Source: JAZDEY01 sp043808325 [NCBI: Candidatus Eiseniibacteriota bacterium]
GTDB taxonomy: Bacteria; Arandabacterota; Arandabacteria; Arandabacterales
Length of the DNA stretch: 64,000 nucleotides
Assembly: GCA_043808325.1 (NCBI GenBank)
Contig: JAZDEY010000031.1
Location: forward strand, 17,231 to 81,230
Reading direction: 5' to 3'
Each line of letters begins with the position of its first letter. The stretch's first letter is position 1. A program made the position numbers and the translations under genes. This document shows, one piece after another, positions 51,679 to 60,649 of the stretch. The notes beneath the pieces are model-generated. The model made no database searches, was not told the origin of the DNA, and saw only the letters and a program-made list of their open reading frames with translations.

Positions 51679-52506
51679 ATGAAGCCTAAGATGGCCATAA
51701 TCCAGTTCCCCGGCGTCAACTGCGAGTATGAAACCGCCCTTGCGCTCGGGAAGGCCGGCATGGATGCGGCGATCGTGCGCTGGAACCAGCCGGTCCGTGA
51801 ACTCGCACGGTACGATGGTTTTGTCTTGCCGGGAGGGTTCTCCTATGAAGATCGGGTGCGTGCCGGCGCGATAGCTGCTGCCGACGATGTGGTGGCAGCT
51901 ATAGTGGACGAGGCCGATCGCGGCAAGCCGGTGGTCGGCATCTGTAACGGTGCCCAGGTGTTGGTCGAGGCGGGCTTGGTGCCCGGTCTCAAGCGCGGGT
52001 CGATAGATCTTGCGCTCGCGCCCAACCAAGGTATGGGCCGGGATGGCTATTATGCCAACTGGGTCTTTGTCCGGGTCTCCTCTAGCCCGCGGCGAAACCT
52101 CCTCACCTATGGTCTCGAGCCCGGTGAGGTGGTCCCGATTCCGGTCGCCCACTCTCAGGGGCGATTCACGTCATCCGATAGCGGCATTTTCGACCGGCTG
52201 GACCAAAGTGGACAGATCGTACTCAAGTACTGTACGAGCGACGGCCGGGTGCCTGACGGCTTTCCTGATGATCCAAACGGATCGGCGAGGTGCGCTGCCG
52301 CAATCTCGAATCCCCGTGGAAACGTGGTGGCGATCATGCCCCATCCCGAGCGCGCGACTTGGCTCAGGCAGGTCCCGGACCAGCTGAATTCTCCCTGGTC
52401 GCGACGGCGGCTCGAGGGCCGGGCCTCGTGGTCGGCACTGGAAGAGGATGGCCCCTGCGCACGAATGTTTCAGTCAGTCAGAGCGTACATAGAGGAGCAT
52501 CCATGA
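51679..52506 (+). CDS. purQ: FGAM synthase subunit PurQ
   Basis: Class I glutamine amidotransferase that supplies ammonia to PurL. It is 275 residues, somewhat longer than the usual 220-230. The triad is Cys89 (GICNGAQVL), His222 and Glu224 (MPHPERAT). The extra length lies mainly at the C-terminus. It begins 8 bp after purL, with a ribosome site just upstream, and overlaps the purS-like gene in ATGA. It is close to IGATase members of the PurL-associated type. Confidence 0.95.
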   Translation: MKPKMAIIQFPGVNCEYETALALGKAGMDAAIVRWNQPVRELARYDGFVLPGGFSYEDRVRAGAIAAADDVVAAIVDEADRGKPVVGICNGAQVLVEAGLVPGLKRGSIDLALAPNQGMGRDGYYANWVFVRVSSSPRRNLLTYGLEPGEVVPIPVAHSQGRFTSSDSGIFDRLDQSGQIVLKYCTSDGRVPDGFPDDPNGSARCAAAISNPRGNVVAIMPHPERATWLRQVPDQLNSPWSRRRLEGRASWSALEEDGPCARMFQSVRAYIEEHP

Positions 52507-53078
52507 CGGCGGTCGAGGTCCTGGTGCGACTTACGGGAACGGATCCTTGGAGTTTCACGGTGTTCGATACCCTCAAGCGCAAGTTCTCGCTCGGTGAGTT
52601 GGTCGGGGTCACACGGATGAAATCCTGGCAGCTCAGCTTCGGCCTGGAGAACGCGGAAGATGCGCTGGACGTGGTGGCGCTCCTGCTCAGAGACACTGCA
52701 TTGCTGGCAAATCCCAACAAGGAGGTCTGGTCGATCCGCGGCGCGCGGCAGGATAGCGCAGGCCGGAACTTCTGGAGGAAATCCCCGGGTTCGGCCGATG
52801 CCTTTGTCGTCAAGGTGACCGACATCGATGACATAATCGGGAAGTCGCTGCTTAAGGTCCTGCGAGGCAGGCTCGGCATCCGGGAGATCGCCGATGCTCG
52901 TTTTTCCTCGGTTTGGGTGCTGGAGCTATCCGAATGTGGCCCGCGGTCCAGGGCGGTCGCCGGGGATGTCGCGGTGTCACGCTCCTGGAGGCGCGGGCTG
53001 CTTTCCAATCCCCATTTTCAAAGTGCGGAGATCTTCAAGGCGGAGGAGTATCTGCCGCCGAGTGAGGACATGGTCTAA
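52503..53078 (+). CDS. purS: PurS-like protein, probable tandem duplication
   Basis: Structural subunit bridging PurL and PurQ. The usual PurS has about 80 residues; this one has 191 and shows two PurS-like units. Unit 1 (about 3-85) ends ALLANPNKEVWSI and unit 2 (about 100-188) ends GLLSNPHFQSAEI, the same family ending (LLANP-x-E-like). Both have the ferredoxin-like beta-alpha-beta pattern. Since PurS works as a dimer, a fused dimer is likely. The ATG 52503 start overlaps the purQ stop. No other purS is present. Family membership is by motif, not by alignment. Confidence 0.75.
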   Translation: MTAVEVLVRLTGTDPWSFTVFDTLKRKFSLGELVGVTRMKSWQLSFGLENAEDALDVVALLLRDTALLANPNKEVWSIRGARQDSAGRNFWRKSPGSADAFVVKVTDIDDIIGKSLLKVLRGRLGIREIADARFSSVWVLELSECGPRSRAVAGDVAVSRSWRRGLLSNPHFQSAEIFKAEEYLPPSEDMV

Positions 53079-53080
53079 TC

Positions 53081-54499
53081 ATGAATGTAGGACATAATTG
53101 CGGACTCTTTGGCGTGTGCGGCTCGCCAAGTGCCTCAAGACCTGTCTATATGGGGCTCTACGCGCTTCAGCACCGCGGCCAGGAGAGCGCCGGCATAATT
53201 ACCTCCGACGGGACCTGCTTCCACGGATACAAGGCTCTCGGACTTGTGGTCGAATGCTTCGATGAAGATACCCTTGCCGATCTCACGGGGCATCTCGCCG
53301 TGGGCCACAACCGCTACTCCACCACGGGTTCCACCAGGTCATCCAACATCCAACCGCTGGTCGTGGACATCAGGGGTGTGCCGGTTGCCATCGCCCACAA
53401 CGGCAATCTCGTGAACGCTCGCGAGCTCCGGACCGGAATGGAGAAGCAGGGGTCGATCTTTCAGTCCACGATGGACAGTGAAGTGGTCCTGCACCTGATG
53501 GCGAGGGCCGGCACCGAAGACATCCCCGACATGATCGAGAAGGCCTTGCATTCGATCCGTGGGGCCTATTGCCTCCTCGTGCTTACCCCGGACTCCGTGA
53601 TCGCGGTCCGCGACCCGTTCGGTTTCAGGCCTCTGTGCTATGGGCATACCGGGCGGGATCTCTTCTTCTCGTCGGAAACCTGTGGACTGGATGTGGTGGG
53701 CGCCGCCTACCAGAGGGAGATCATGCCGGGAGAGATGGTGATCGCCAAGGACGGCAAGGTCACCTCCAAGATCATAGCGCCTTCCGAGCGGCGGGCCTAT
53801 TGCGTGTTTGAACTCATATACTTCTCCAGGCCCGACAGCGTGGTTTTCGGAGTGTCCGTCGATGCGGTAAGAAAAGCCCTGGGCCGCAGGCTTGCCCGGG
53901 AGTACCCGGCCTCGGCGGACCTTGTGATCTCGATTCCCGACTCCAGCAATGCGGCGGCTCTCGGCTACTCGATGGAGTCGGGGATTCAGCTGGAGCTGGG
54001 CCTGATACGCAACCATTATGTCGGTAGGACCTTCATCTATCCCACCAAAGAGCTCAGGGATAACCGCGTAAGAATAAAGTTCAATCCCGTCAGGGAGCTG
54101 GTCCGCGGCAAGCGGGTGGTGGTGGTTGACGATTCCATCGTCAGAGGAACCACCTCCAAGAAATTGATGCAGATGCTCCGCGGGTGCGGGGTCAAGGAGA
54201 TTCACCTGAGGATCAGTTCGCCTCCGATTACCTTCCCGTGTTTCTACGGCATCGATACGCCGGACCGCGACGAGCTGATCGCCGCCAATTGCAGCGTTGA
54301 GGAGATACGGCAGTATCTCGAGGTCGACTCTCTGGGCTATCTTTCCGTCGAAGGTCTTCTGGGATCGACGGGACTTCCGCCCGAGGATTTCTGTGTGGCT
54401 TGCTTTACGGGAGACTATCCTGTAAAGTTTACTCAAGCGCCGACGAAGCTGGCGCTTGAGTCGAAGAGAAGCCGTCCCCGTGCCGGCGCGAAGCCGTGA
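53081..54499 (+). CDS. purF: Amidophosphoribosyltransferase
   Basis: First committed step of purine synthesis, making phosphoribosylamine from PRPP and glutamine. It is 472 residues. A short propeptide of six residues precedes Cys7 (HNCGLFGV), the glutaminase nucleophile freed by self-processing. The PRPP loop is VVVVDDSIVRGTTSKK. Cysteines for a [4Fe-4S] cluster of the Bacillus type are present: YCVFELIYF, FPCFYGID and the CVAC pair near the C-terminus. The cluster suits an anaerobe. It lies 2 bp after the purS-like gene. Confidence 0.96.
   Translation: MNVGHNCGLFGVCGSPSASRPVYMGLYALQHRGQESAGIITSDGTCFHGYKALGLVVECFDEDTLADLTGHLAVGHNRYSTTGSTRSSNIQPLVVDIRGVPVAIAHNGNLVNARELRTGMEKQGSIFQSTMDSEVVLHLMARAGTEDIPDMIEKALHSIRGAYCLLVLTPDSVIAVRDPFGFRPLCYGHTGRDLFFSSETCGLDVVGAAYQREIMPGEMVIAKDGKVTSKIIAPSERRAYCVFELIYFSRPDSVVFGVSVDAVRKALGRRLAREYPASADLVISIPDSSNAAALGYSMESGIQLELGLIRNHYVGRTFIYPTKELRDNRVRIKFNPVRELVRGKRVVVVDDSIVRGTTSKKLMQMLRGCGVKEIHLRISSPPITFPCFYGIDTPDRDELIAANCSVEEIRQYLEVDSLGYLSVEGLLGSTGLPPEDFCVACFTGDYPVKFTQAPTKLALESKRSRPRAGAKP
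54431..54461. repeat. Perfect 11-bp inverted repeat at the purF 3' end
   Basis: ACTCAAGCGCC (54431-54441), a 9-base loop, GGCGCTTGAGT (54451-54461), with no mismatch. It would form a stable hairpin in the last 40 bases of purF coding sequence. No U-tract follows, so it is not a standard intrinsic terminator; it might slow ribosomes or protect the message end. Confidence 0.7.
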
Positions 54500-54577
54500 G
54501 AACGGGGAGCGGGTCTTAAGAAACGAGTTGCCTCCTCTGAGTGGGGTGGGGAGCTTGGGTTGGTGGGGGGATCACTC

Positions 54578-55252
54578 ATGAGAATAGATCAGATGCCTCT
54601 TGAAGACAGGCCTCGAGAGAGGTTGAAAGCCCTTGGGGTCGAGGTGCTCTCAGTGAGAGAACTGGTGGCGCTAGTGATAGGAACGGGTGGACCGGCCAGG
54701 GGTACGATGGAGATCGCCGAGGATCTGATATCGGGCCTGGGCTCGGTCAGGGACCTTGCGGGCGCCAGCGTGGAGAAGCTGGCCAGGACCAACGGGATAG
54801 GTCCGGCTAAGGCCTGCCGCCTCAAAGCAGCAATCGAGCTGGGTCGTCGCGTCCTTAAGGCTTCACGGGGTGAGGTCCGGACCATAAGGTGCCCTGAGGA
54901 CGCCGCGGGCCTGGTGATCGACGATATGAAGAACCTCGATCGGGAGCACTTCGCTGTGATGTTGCTGGATTCCAAGAACGCAGTGATAAGCATTGAACGG
55001 GTCTCAGTGGGAACGGTCAATTCCTCCATCGTTCATCCAAGGGAGGTCCTGAAGCCGGCTCTCGAAAAAAGCGCGACCTCAATCATTTTGGTTCACAATC
55101 ATCCCACAGGCAACGTCTCACCCAGCCGCGAGGACATAATGATAACCAGGAGATTCGAGAAGTGCGGGCGGATACTGGGGATTGAAGTGATCGACCACAT
55201 AATTGTAGGAGACGGCAACTACAGGAGTATGAAAGAAAGCGGATACCTCTAG
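54578..55252 (+). CDS. radC: RadC family JAB-domain protein
   Basis: A 224-residue RadC protein with an N-terminal UPF0758/HhH-like part (NGIGPAKACRL near 70) and a C-terminal JAB (MPN+) domain. The metal motif H-x-H-x7-S-x2-D is complete: His173, His175, Ser183, Asp186. The true function of RadC is unsettled; the old DNA-repair name is not secure, and metal-dependent isopeptidase or nuclease activity is only inferred. ATG 54578 is preferred to an upstream GTG-type start. It begins the shape cluster and lies 9 bp before mreB. Confidence 0.93.
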   Translation: MRIDQMPLEDRPRERLKALGVEVLSVRELVALVIGTGGPARGTMEIAEDLISGLGSVRDLAGASVEKLARTNGIGPAKACRLKAAIELGRRVLKASRGEVRTIRCPEDAAGLVIDDMKNLDREHFAVMLLDSKNAVISIERVSVGTVNSSIVHPREVLKPALEKSATSIILVHNHPTGNVSPSREDIMITRRFEKCGRILGIEVIDHIIVGDGNYRSMKESGYL

Positions 55253-55261
55253 GAGGAAGCG

Positions 55262-56305
55262 ATGGGTTTCAGGCTCAACAAGATATTCACAAACGACATT
55301 GCGATAGATCTCGGCACCGCGAACACGTTGGTCTGCGTGAGGGGCAAAGGCATCGTCCTGGATGAACCGTCGGTGGTTGCCGTGGAACGGAGCACGAACA
55401 AGGTTCTGGCGGTAGGGAGACAGGCCAAAGAGATGCTGGGTCGGACCCCCGCGGAGATTGTCGCCATCCGCCCCATGAAGGACGGCGTGATCGCCGATTT
55501 TGAGATCAGCGAGATAATGTTGCGCGAATTCATCTGGCGCGTCATGGGGAACCGCTTCCTCTCCAAGGTTGTTCGGCCTCGCGTCATAATATCAGTTCCC
55601 TCAGGCATAACCGAAGTGGAACGCAGGGCAGTCCGCGATTCGGCCGAGCACGCGGGTGCGCGTGAGGTCTATCTTATCGCCGAGCCGATCGCCGCCGCGA
55701 TCGGGGTGGGCCTGCCGATCGACAAGCCGGCAGGCAACATGATCATCGACATAGGGGGAGGAACCACCGAGATCGCGGTGATCGCCCTGAACGGCATCGT
55801 CGACGTCACCAGCATCCGGATAGGCGGCGACGAGATGGATGAGGTCATAATGCAGCGCATCAAGCGGAATTATGGCGTCCTGATAGGTGAGCAGACCGCC
55901 GAGAGGATAAAGATCTCCATAGGTGCGGCCCAGGTGATCGGCGATGATGAGTTCGAGGTGAGGGGAAGAGACCTGGTAAAGGGCGTGCCGCGGATCGTCA
56001 AGATTTCGCAACGGGAAGTCGTGGAGGCCCTACAGGAGCCCATAGGCCAGATCATCGAGGCCCTTAAACTCTCGCTGGAAAAGACTCCGCCCGAGCTGGC
56101 CGCGGATATCGTGGACAAGGGCATCCTGATGACCGGTGGGGGTTCCCTCCTCAGAGGTTTCGATGAACTGCTGAGACAGGAAACCAATCTTCCGATCTAC
56201 GTTGTGGAGGATCCTCTCAAATCGGTGGTGCTCGGCGCCTATAAAGCCCTCGAGAACCCCGAGAAGTATGAGAAGCTCCTAATGAAGTCGAGAAGGATAT
56301 GGTAG
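55262..56305 (+). CDS. mreB: Rod shape-determining protein MreB
   Basis: Actin-like filament protein that guides lateral wall synthesis, at the inner face of the membrane. It is 347 residues. Marks are [12 protein letters not shown] (phosphate 1), [13 protein letters not shown], and [12 protein letters not shown] (phosphate 2), followed by [10 protein letters not shown]. The N-terminus begins MGFRLNKIF, with a short amphipathic stretch for membrane binding. It has AGGAGG before ATG 55262. Its TAG stop is followed immediately by mreC. Confidence 0.97.
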   Translation: MGFRLNKIFTNDIAIDLGTANTLVCVRGKGIVLDEPSVVAVERSTNKVLAVGRQAKEMLGRTPAEIVAIRPMKDGVIADFEISEIMLREFIWRVMGNRFLSKVVRPRVIISVPSGITEVERRAVRDSAEHAGAREVYLIAEPIAAAIGVGLPIDKPAGNMIIDIGGGTTEIAVIALNGIVDVTSIRIGGDEMDEVIMQRIKRNYGVLIGEQTAERIKISIGAAQVIGDDEFEVRGRDLVKGVPRIVKISQREVVEALQEPIGQIIEALKLSLEKTPPELAADIVDKGILMTGGGSLLRGFDELLRQETNLPIYVVEDPLKSVVLGAYKALENPEKYEKLLMKSRRIW

Positions 56306-56308
56306 TTG

Positions 56309-57145
56309 ATGAGAGTTCCATGGAAGGCGCTGTGGCAGAAGGATTCCCCGGTCTTCATCATCCTGGTGGTGATCTCCCTCGGCATTATGGCGCTGGGTAA
56401 GGTCGCCGGCGTCAACCCCGTTTCCAACGCGCTCGGGTACGTCTTCCTTCCCTTCGAAGCCCTTTCATACAAGATGATGAATCTTGCCTTTGTCTACCAG
56501 GAGAATCACCTGCTTCGCGGGCGACTCACGGAGGTCTCGAATGAGAACATGATGCTGCGGGAGCAGGTTCACGAAATCGACCGTCTGAGGACTCTGCTTG
56601 GTTTCCGCGATGCCTCGCCCTTGCCGCTTAAGGCTGCGAAGGTAGTTGCCGACGTGGATGAACGTCTGGGCGGAGGCATCATAATAGACAAGGGCTATGA
56701 TCAGGGTCTCGCGCGAAACATGACGGTTGTGTCCCCCCAGGGTCTTGTCGGACTTGTGATCAGAGCGCAAGAGGGCGCATCGGCCGTCAAGCGGATCGTC
56801 GATCCCGGCAGCCGCGTGAGCGCCTGCCTCCAGTACGGCAGGACCTCCGGTATCCTCAGAGCGCGGACGGACGGTCGGCTCTTCATGGAATGGGTAGCGC
56901 CTGATGCCGAGGTTGAGCCGGGAGATACGGTGATATCTTCGGGGCTCGGTTCGGTGGTCCCCAAAGGAATCCTGATCGGCAAGGTCAGAGAAATCCAAGA
57001 AGACCCGGACAAGTTCTCACTCTCCCTCGAGGTGGGCGCCTTCGTCGATTTCGACCGCCTTGAGGAAGTATTCGTGCTGATGGTAAGACCTTCGGAATCG
57101 GGCATAGTTCCCGAGGATATCGGAAGCGTGGAGGTCGGCCGCTGA
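56309..57145 (+). CDS. mreC: Rod shape-determining protein MreC
   Basis: Bitopic membrane protein that couples MreB to PBP2. It is 278 residues: membrane helix about 14-36, a coiled-coil (about 60-90; ENHLLRGRLTEVSNEN), then two beta-barrel domains (GIIIDKGYDQGL, ISSGLGSVVPKGILIGKV). The start could be TTG 56306 or ATG 56309; I use the ATG. It shares one base with mreD (TGATG junction). Length and layout are normal. Confidence 0.95.
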   Translation: MRVPWKALWQKDSPVFIILVVISLGIMALGKVAGVNPVSNALGYVFLPFEALSYKMMNLAFVYQENHLLRGRLTEVSNENMMLREQVHEIDRLRTLLGFRDASPLPLKAAKVVADVDERLGGGIIIDKGYDQGLARNMTVVSPQGLVGLVIRAQEGASAVKRIVDPGSRVSACLQYGRTSGILRARTDGRLFMEWVAPDAEVEPGDTVISSGLGSVVPKGILIGKVREIQEDPDKFSLSLEVGAFVDFDRLEEVFVLMVRPSESGIVPEDIGSVEVGR

Positions 57146-57621
57146 TGCGCAGAACTTTCCTGTGGCTCTTCCTGTTCGTTGCGCTGGTCCTCGACGTGAC
57201 GGTCTTGAGCAAGGCCGAGATACTTGGTGCCAGAGCCGACGCAGTGCTTATCGTCCTGGTCTACATATCGCTGACTTTCGGTGCGGTAGTCGGTTCGATC
57301 ACGGGGTTTATGGTGGGTCTGGCCCAGTTCGCAATAATATCGACCACGGTGGCTTCACTGCCGCTTGCGGGGACCGTGGTGGGATTCCTGGTAGGGCGGT
57401 ACGGCACCAAGATCATGTACGAGAGCTATCTTGTCCAGGTCCTGATCATCTTCGTCAGTGTCGTCGTCTTCGACACCATCAATCTCCTGTGGTCGGTCCC
57501 GGCGGAATTCTTAACCGACCTCTTGCGTTGGTCGCTTCCGGGGGCGCTCTATACAGCTCTTGCGGGCGTCGGGCTTGTTATTGTCTTTGAGCGGATATTC
57601 GGCCTAAGGTTGGTTCTTTAA
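57145..57621 (+). CDS. mreD: Rod shape-determining protein MreD
   Basis: Small integral membrane protein of the elongasome, 158 residues with five helices. Little sequence is conserved in the family; the call rests on size, hydrophobic pattern, and position between mreC and the PBP2 gene. It overlaps mreC by one base and is followed one base later by the PBP2 gene. No motif contradicts it. Confidence 0.88.
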   Translation: MRRTFLWLFLFVALVLDVTVLSKAEILGARADAVLIVLVYISLTFGAVVGSITGFMVGLAQFAIISTTVASLPLAGTVVGFLVGRYGTKIMYESYLVQVLIIFVSVVVFDTINLLWSVPAEFLTDLLRWSLPGALYTALAGVGLVIVFERIFGLRLVL

Positions 57622-57622
57622 T

Positions 57623-59446
57623 ATGCGCGGCCCGGGCGAGGGATTCACAGCGGCGCCGATCAAGATGGCATCCCTGCTCACGATCGGAGTATTCATAGTC
57701 CTGGCCGGTGGACTGTTCTATCTTCAGATCATAAGAGGGGCGCACTACACCAAGCTATCCAAGCAGAATTATGTCGTGCAGGTCTCACTGAAGGCGCCAA
57801 GGGGCGACATTGTTGACCGCAAGGGCCGGGTTGTGGCCGGTTCGAGGCAGGCCTTCTCAATCTGCGGCATCCCGCGGCTGCTCTTGCACAACAGGGACGA
57901 GGTCGGGGCCTTGGGTCGCATACTCGGGATCGATGCGGAGACGATCGCAGCCAGACTCAAAGCGAGTGCGATGTCCTTTAGGCCGACCCCGGTAGAGAGG
58001 GATGTAGATTTTGCGACCGTGAGCCGCGTCGAAGAGAACTTCGCAGACCTTCCCGACGTGATGGTTGTCTCCGAACCGGTGAGGTACTATCCCTACGGCG
58101 TCGAGTTTGCACATCTGGTCGGATATCTCGGAGAGGTTACACAGCAGGAGATTGATGCCGGCGGCCGCGCATACTCTTCCGGAGATCTGGTGGGCAGGAC
58201 CGGGGTCGAGAAGATCTATGAATCTTATCTGGATGGCAAGAACGGTCTCAAGTTCATGAAGTTCAGTGTGACCGGCGGCTCGAGCCCCGCCGATATGACC
58301 GACCTGCCCGCCAGAAGCCCCGAGCGCGGAATGAAAGTGGTGCTCTACGCGGATGCCGGCCTCCAGAAACTCGCGGAGGTCTTGCTGATCGGCGAGCGCG
58401 GCGCGGTGGTCGCGATGAACGTCAAGACCGGGGGTATACTGGCGCTTGCGAGCGCTCCGGGATACGATCCATCGCTATTTTCAACCGGCATATCCGCTCC
58501 GGATTGGGAGGCGCTTGTGACGAGCGAAGACAAGCCCCTAGTGAACCGCGCGATCCAAAGCGCCTATCCGCCCGGGTCGACCTTCAAGATTGTGACTGCG
58601 GGCGCCGGTCTTGAAAGTCGTGTGATCGGGGAAAACACCTGTTTCAGTCCGTGCTTCGGATCTTTCAAGTACGGCAATCGTGTCTTCTCATGCTGGAACA
58701 AGTCCGGTCACGGCACTCGCAGCCTGGTCGACGCCATAACCGTTTCCTGCGACGTCTATTTCTACCAATTGGGCGAGCGGCTCGCCCTGGATCAATTCTC
58801 GGGTCTGTGCCAGAAGTGGCACGTCAATGAACCTACGGGAGTCGATCTTCCGGGTGAGATCAAGGGGTTGTTCCCGAGCCGGTCATATTACGATTCCAGG
58901 TACGGCAAGGGCAAATGGTCGAAAGGCCTTATGCTCAATCTCGCGATCGGCCAGGGCGAGGTACTGGTCACTCCGATCGAGATGTTGACCTTTGTCTGTG
59001 GCGTGGCCAACTGGGGCCGATATTACCCTCCGGCGTGCGTGGCCAGGATTGAGTCGGATTGGGGAAGTTTCGTTCCCGAGAGGAAACCGATCACACTTGC
59101 CATGTCACGGTCCACGCTGGAGATCTTGCAGAGGTCGATGCTGGCGGTCTGCGAGAGTCCCGAGGGTACCGGCAAGGCGGCAAGGCTTGAAGGCATAGAG
59201 GTCGCGGGCAAGACCGGGACTGCGCAGAATCCGCATGGTGGGGACCACGCCTGGTTCGTGTGCTTCGCGCCCTACGACGATCCCGAGATAGCGATCTGTG
59301 TAATCCTCGAGAATGCCGGCCACGGCGGATCGGTTGGAGCCCCGATCGCGCGCCGACTGATGCAGCACTACTTCCATATGGATGGCGGGAATGAATCAGT
59401 GGACTCGACGGCTGCGGTCGCGCCGGGCGAGGTCAGTGGGGACTAG
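57623..59446 (+). CDS. mrdA: Penicillin-binding protein 2
   Basis: Transpeptidase that crosslinks peptidoglycan during elongation, paired with RodA. It is 607 residues: N-terminal membrane helix (about 12-35), pedestal (DRKGRVVAGSRQAF), then the transpeptidase. The active serine is Ser319 with Lys322 (STFK), the second motif is SCD (VSCDVYFYQLG, as SxN variant), and KTG is 530-532. A stretch GVDLPGEIKG matches PBP2. It lies 1 bp after mreD and 3 bp before rodA. Confidence 0.96.
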   Translation: MRGPGEGFTAAPIKMASLLTIGVFIVLAGGLFYLQIIRGAHYTKLSKQNYVVQVSLKAPRGDIVDRKGRVVAGSRQAFSICGIPRLLLHNRDEVGALGRILGIDAETIAARLKASAMSFRPTPVERDVDFATVSRVEENFADLPDVMVVSEPVRYYPYGVEFAHLVGYLGEVTQQEIDAGGRAYSSGDLVGRTGVEKIYESYLDGKNGLKFMKFSVTGGSSPADMTDLPARSPERGMKVVLYADAGLQKLAEVLLIGERGAVVAMNVKTGGILALASAPGYDPSLFSTGISAPDWEALVTSEDKPLVNRAIQSAYPPGSTFKIVTAGAGLESRVIGENTCFSPCFGSFKYGNRVFSCWNKSGHGTRSLVDAITVSCDVYFYQLGERLALDQFSGLCQKWHVNEPTGVDLPGEIKGLFPSRSYYDSRYGKGKWSKGLMLNLAIGQGEVLVTPIEMLTFVCGVANWGRYYPPACVARIESDWGSFVPERKPITLAMSRSTLEILQRSMLAVCESPEGTGKAARLEGIEVAGKTGTAQNPHGGDHAWFVCFAPYDDPEIAICVILENAGHGGSVGAPIARRLMQHYFHMDGGNESVDSTAAVAPGEVSGD

Positions 59447-59449
59447 GGG

Positions 59450-60643
59450 ATGTTTAAAAGGCCGATGATAATCGCGGTCGTGGCGCTGATGGGTTTCGGC
59501 CTACTGGCGATATATAGCAGCACCATGTATGAAGCAGGCACCTCTTACCTCGTCAAGCAGGCGATCTGGGTTGCGATCGGCCTGGCAGCGATGGTGGGCG
59601 TGACCTTCGTCAGAACCAGGAGCCTCGAGGCCTTCGGTCCGGTGATCTATGGGGTGACCATGTTGATGCTGGCACTGGTGCTGGTTGTCGGTAGTGGTCC
59701 CCACGGAGCCAGGAGGTGGTTCAACCTGGGCTTCATGAGGTTCCAGCCTTCCGAGCTCGCTAAGATCGCGACCATAGTGATGCTTGCACGTTACCTTTCG
59801 GGACAGAAGGTGATCGGTGACTCGATTCGGAGCGTGCTGGTAGTCTTTGCAATCGTAGGGGCGCCGGCGATTCTTATCCTTTACGAACCGGACATGGGTA
59901 CCGCCCTGGTGGTTGCGTTCATCGCTTTCCCGATGCTCTATGCGGCCGGGCTTGATCCCCTGTATCTTGCCTTTCTTGTGAGTCCGTTCCTCGCGGTGAT
60001 CTCCGCGGGCGAAATCGTGGCATGGATCATCTTCTCCGGCTTCCTGATCACCGTGATGCTCCTGGCGAAGTTCAGGACCTCGCTGGTTGCGCTGATCTTC
60101 GGAATCAATTTCGTGGTAGGATCATTGGCCCCTCGCATCTGGATGGCCCTCGAGCCCTATCAGCGCCAGCGGATCGAGGCTTTCCTCAATCCTGATGCAT
60201 ACCAGCACGGTGCGGGCTTCCAGACGATTCAGTCGCAGATAGCAGTCGGATCGGGCGGCCTAATCGGCAAGGGTCTTTTCAAGGGGACTCAGAAGGCTCT
60301 CGGACTTGTGCCGGAACAACACACCGATTTCGTCTTCTCGGTACTGGGTGAGGAATTGGGTCTGGCGGGGTGCCTGATAGTGCTGGGTTTGCTGATGTAC
60401 GTGATTATGAAGTCCTTCGAGACTGCCAAGACGGCCAGGGACCGATTCACCACCTATTTCTGCTTCGGAGTCGCCAGCCTGATTCTGATCCAGACTCTGA
60501 TAAACGTCGGCATGAACCTGGGAATGCTTCCGGTGACCGGGCTCACCCTTCCTTTTGTGAGCTACGGAGGCTCTTCGATAATAGTGCTTCTGGGGAGCAT
60601 GGGCGTCGTTCTTTCGGCCTACGCGGCGAGAAAGGGTTACTGA
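59450..60643 (+). CDS. rodA: Peptidoglycan glycosyltransferase RodA
   Basis: SEDS-family polymerase that makes glycan strands in the elongasome, at the inner membrane. It is 397 residues with ten helices. Family marks are GSGPHGARRWFNLGFMRFQPSE, LYEPDMGTALV with the conserved aspartate, and GLTLPFVSYGGSSI. It has an acceptable ribosome site (AGTGGGGAC, GGGG) and follows mrdA by 3 bp. It is followed by lgt, also a common neighbour. Confidence 0.96.
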   Translation: MFKRPMIIAVVALMGFGLLAIYSSTMYEAGTSYLVKQAIWVAIGLAAMVGVTFVRTRSLEAFGPVIYGVTMLMLALVLVVGSGPHGARRWFNLGFMRFQPSELAKIATIVMLARYLSGQKVIGDSIRSVLVVFAIVGAPAILILYEPDMGTALVVAFIAFPMLYAAGLDPLYLAFLVSPFLAVISAGEIVAWIIFSGFLITVMLLAKFRTSLVALIFGINFVVGSLAPRIWMALEPYQRQRIEAFLNPDAYQHGAGFQTIQSQIAVGSGGLIGKGLFKGTQKALGLVPEQHTDFVFSVLGEELGLAGCLIVLGLLMYVIMKSFETAKTARDRFTTYFCFGVASLILIQTLINVGMNLGMLPVTGLTLPFVSYGGSSIIVLLGSMGVVLSAYAARKGY

Positions 60644-60649
60644 GGGGCC

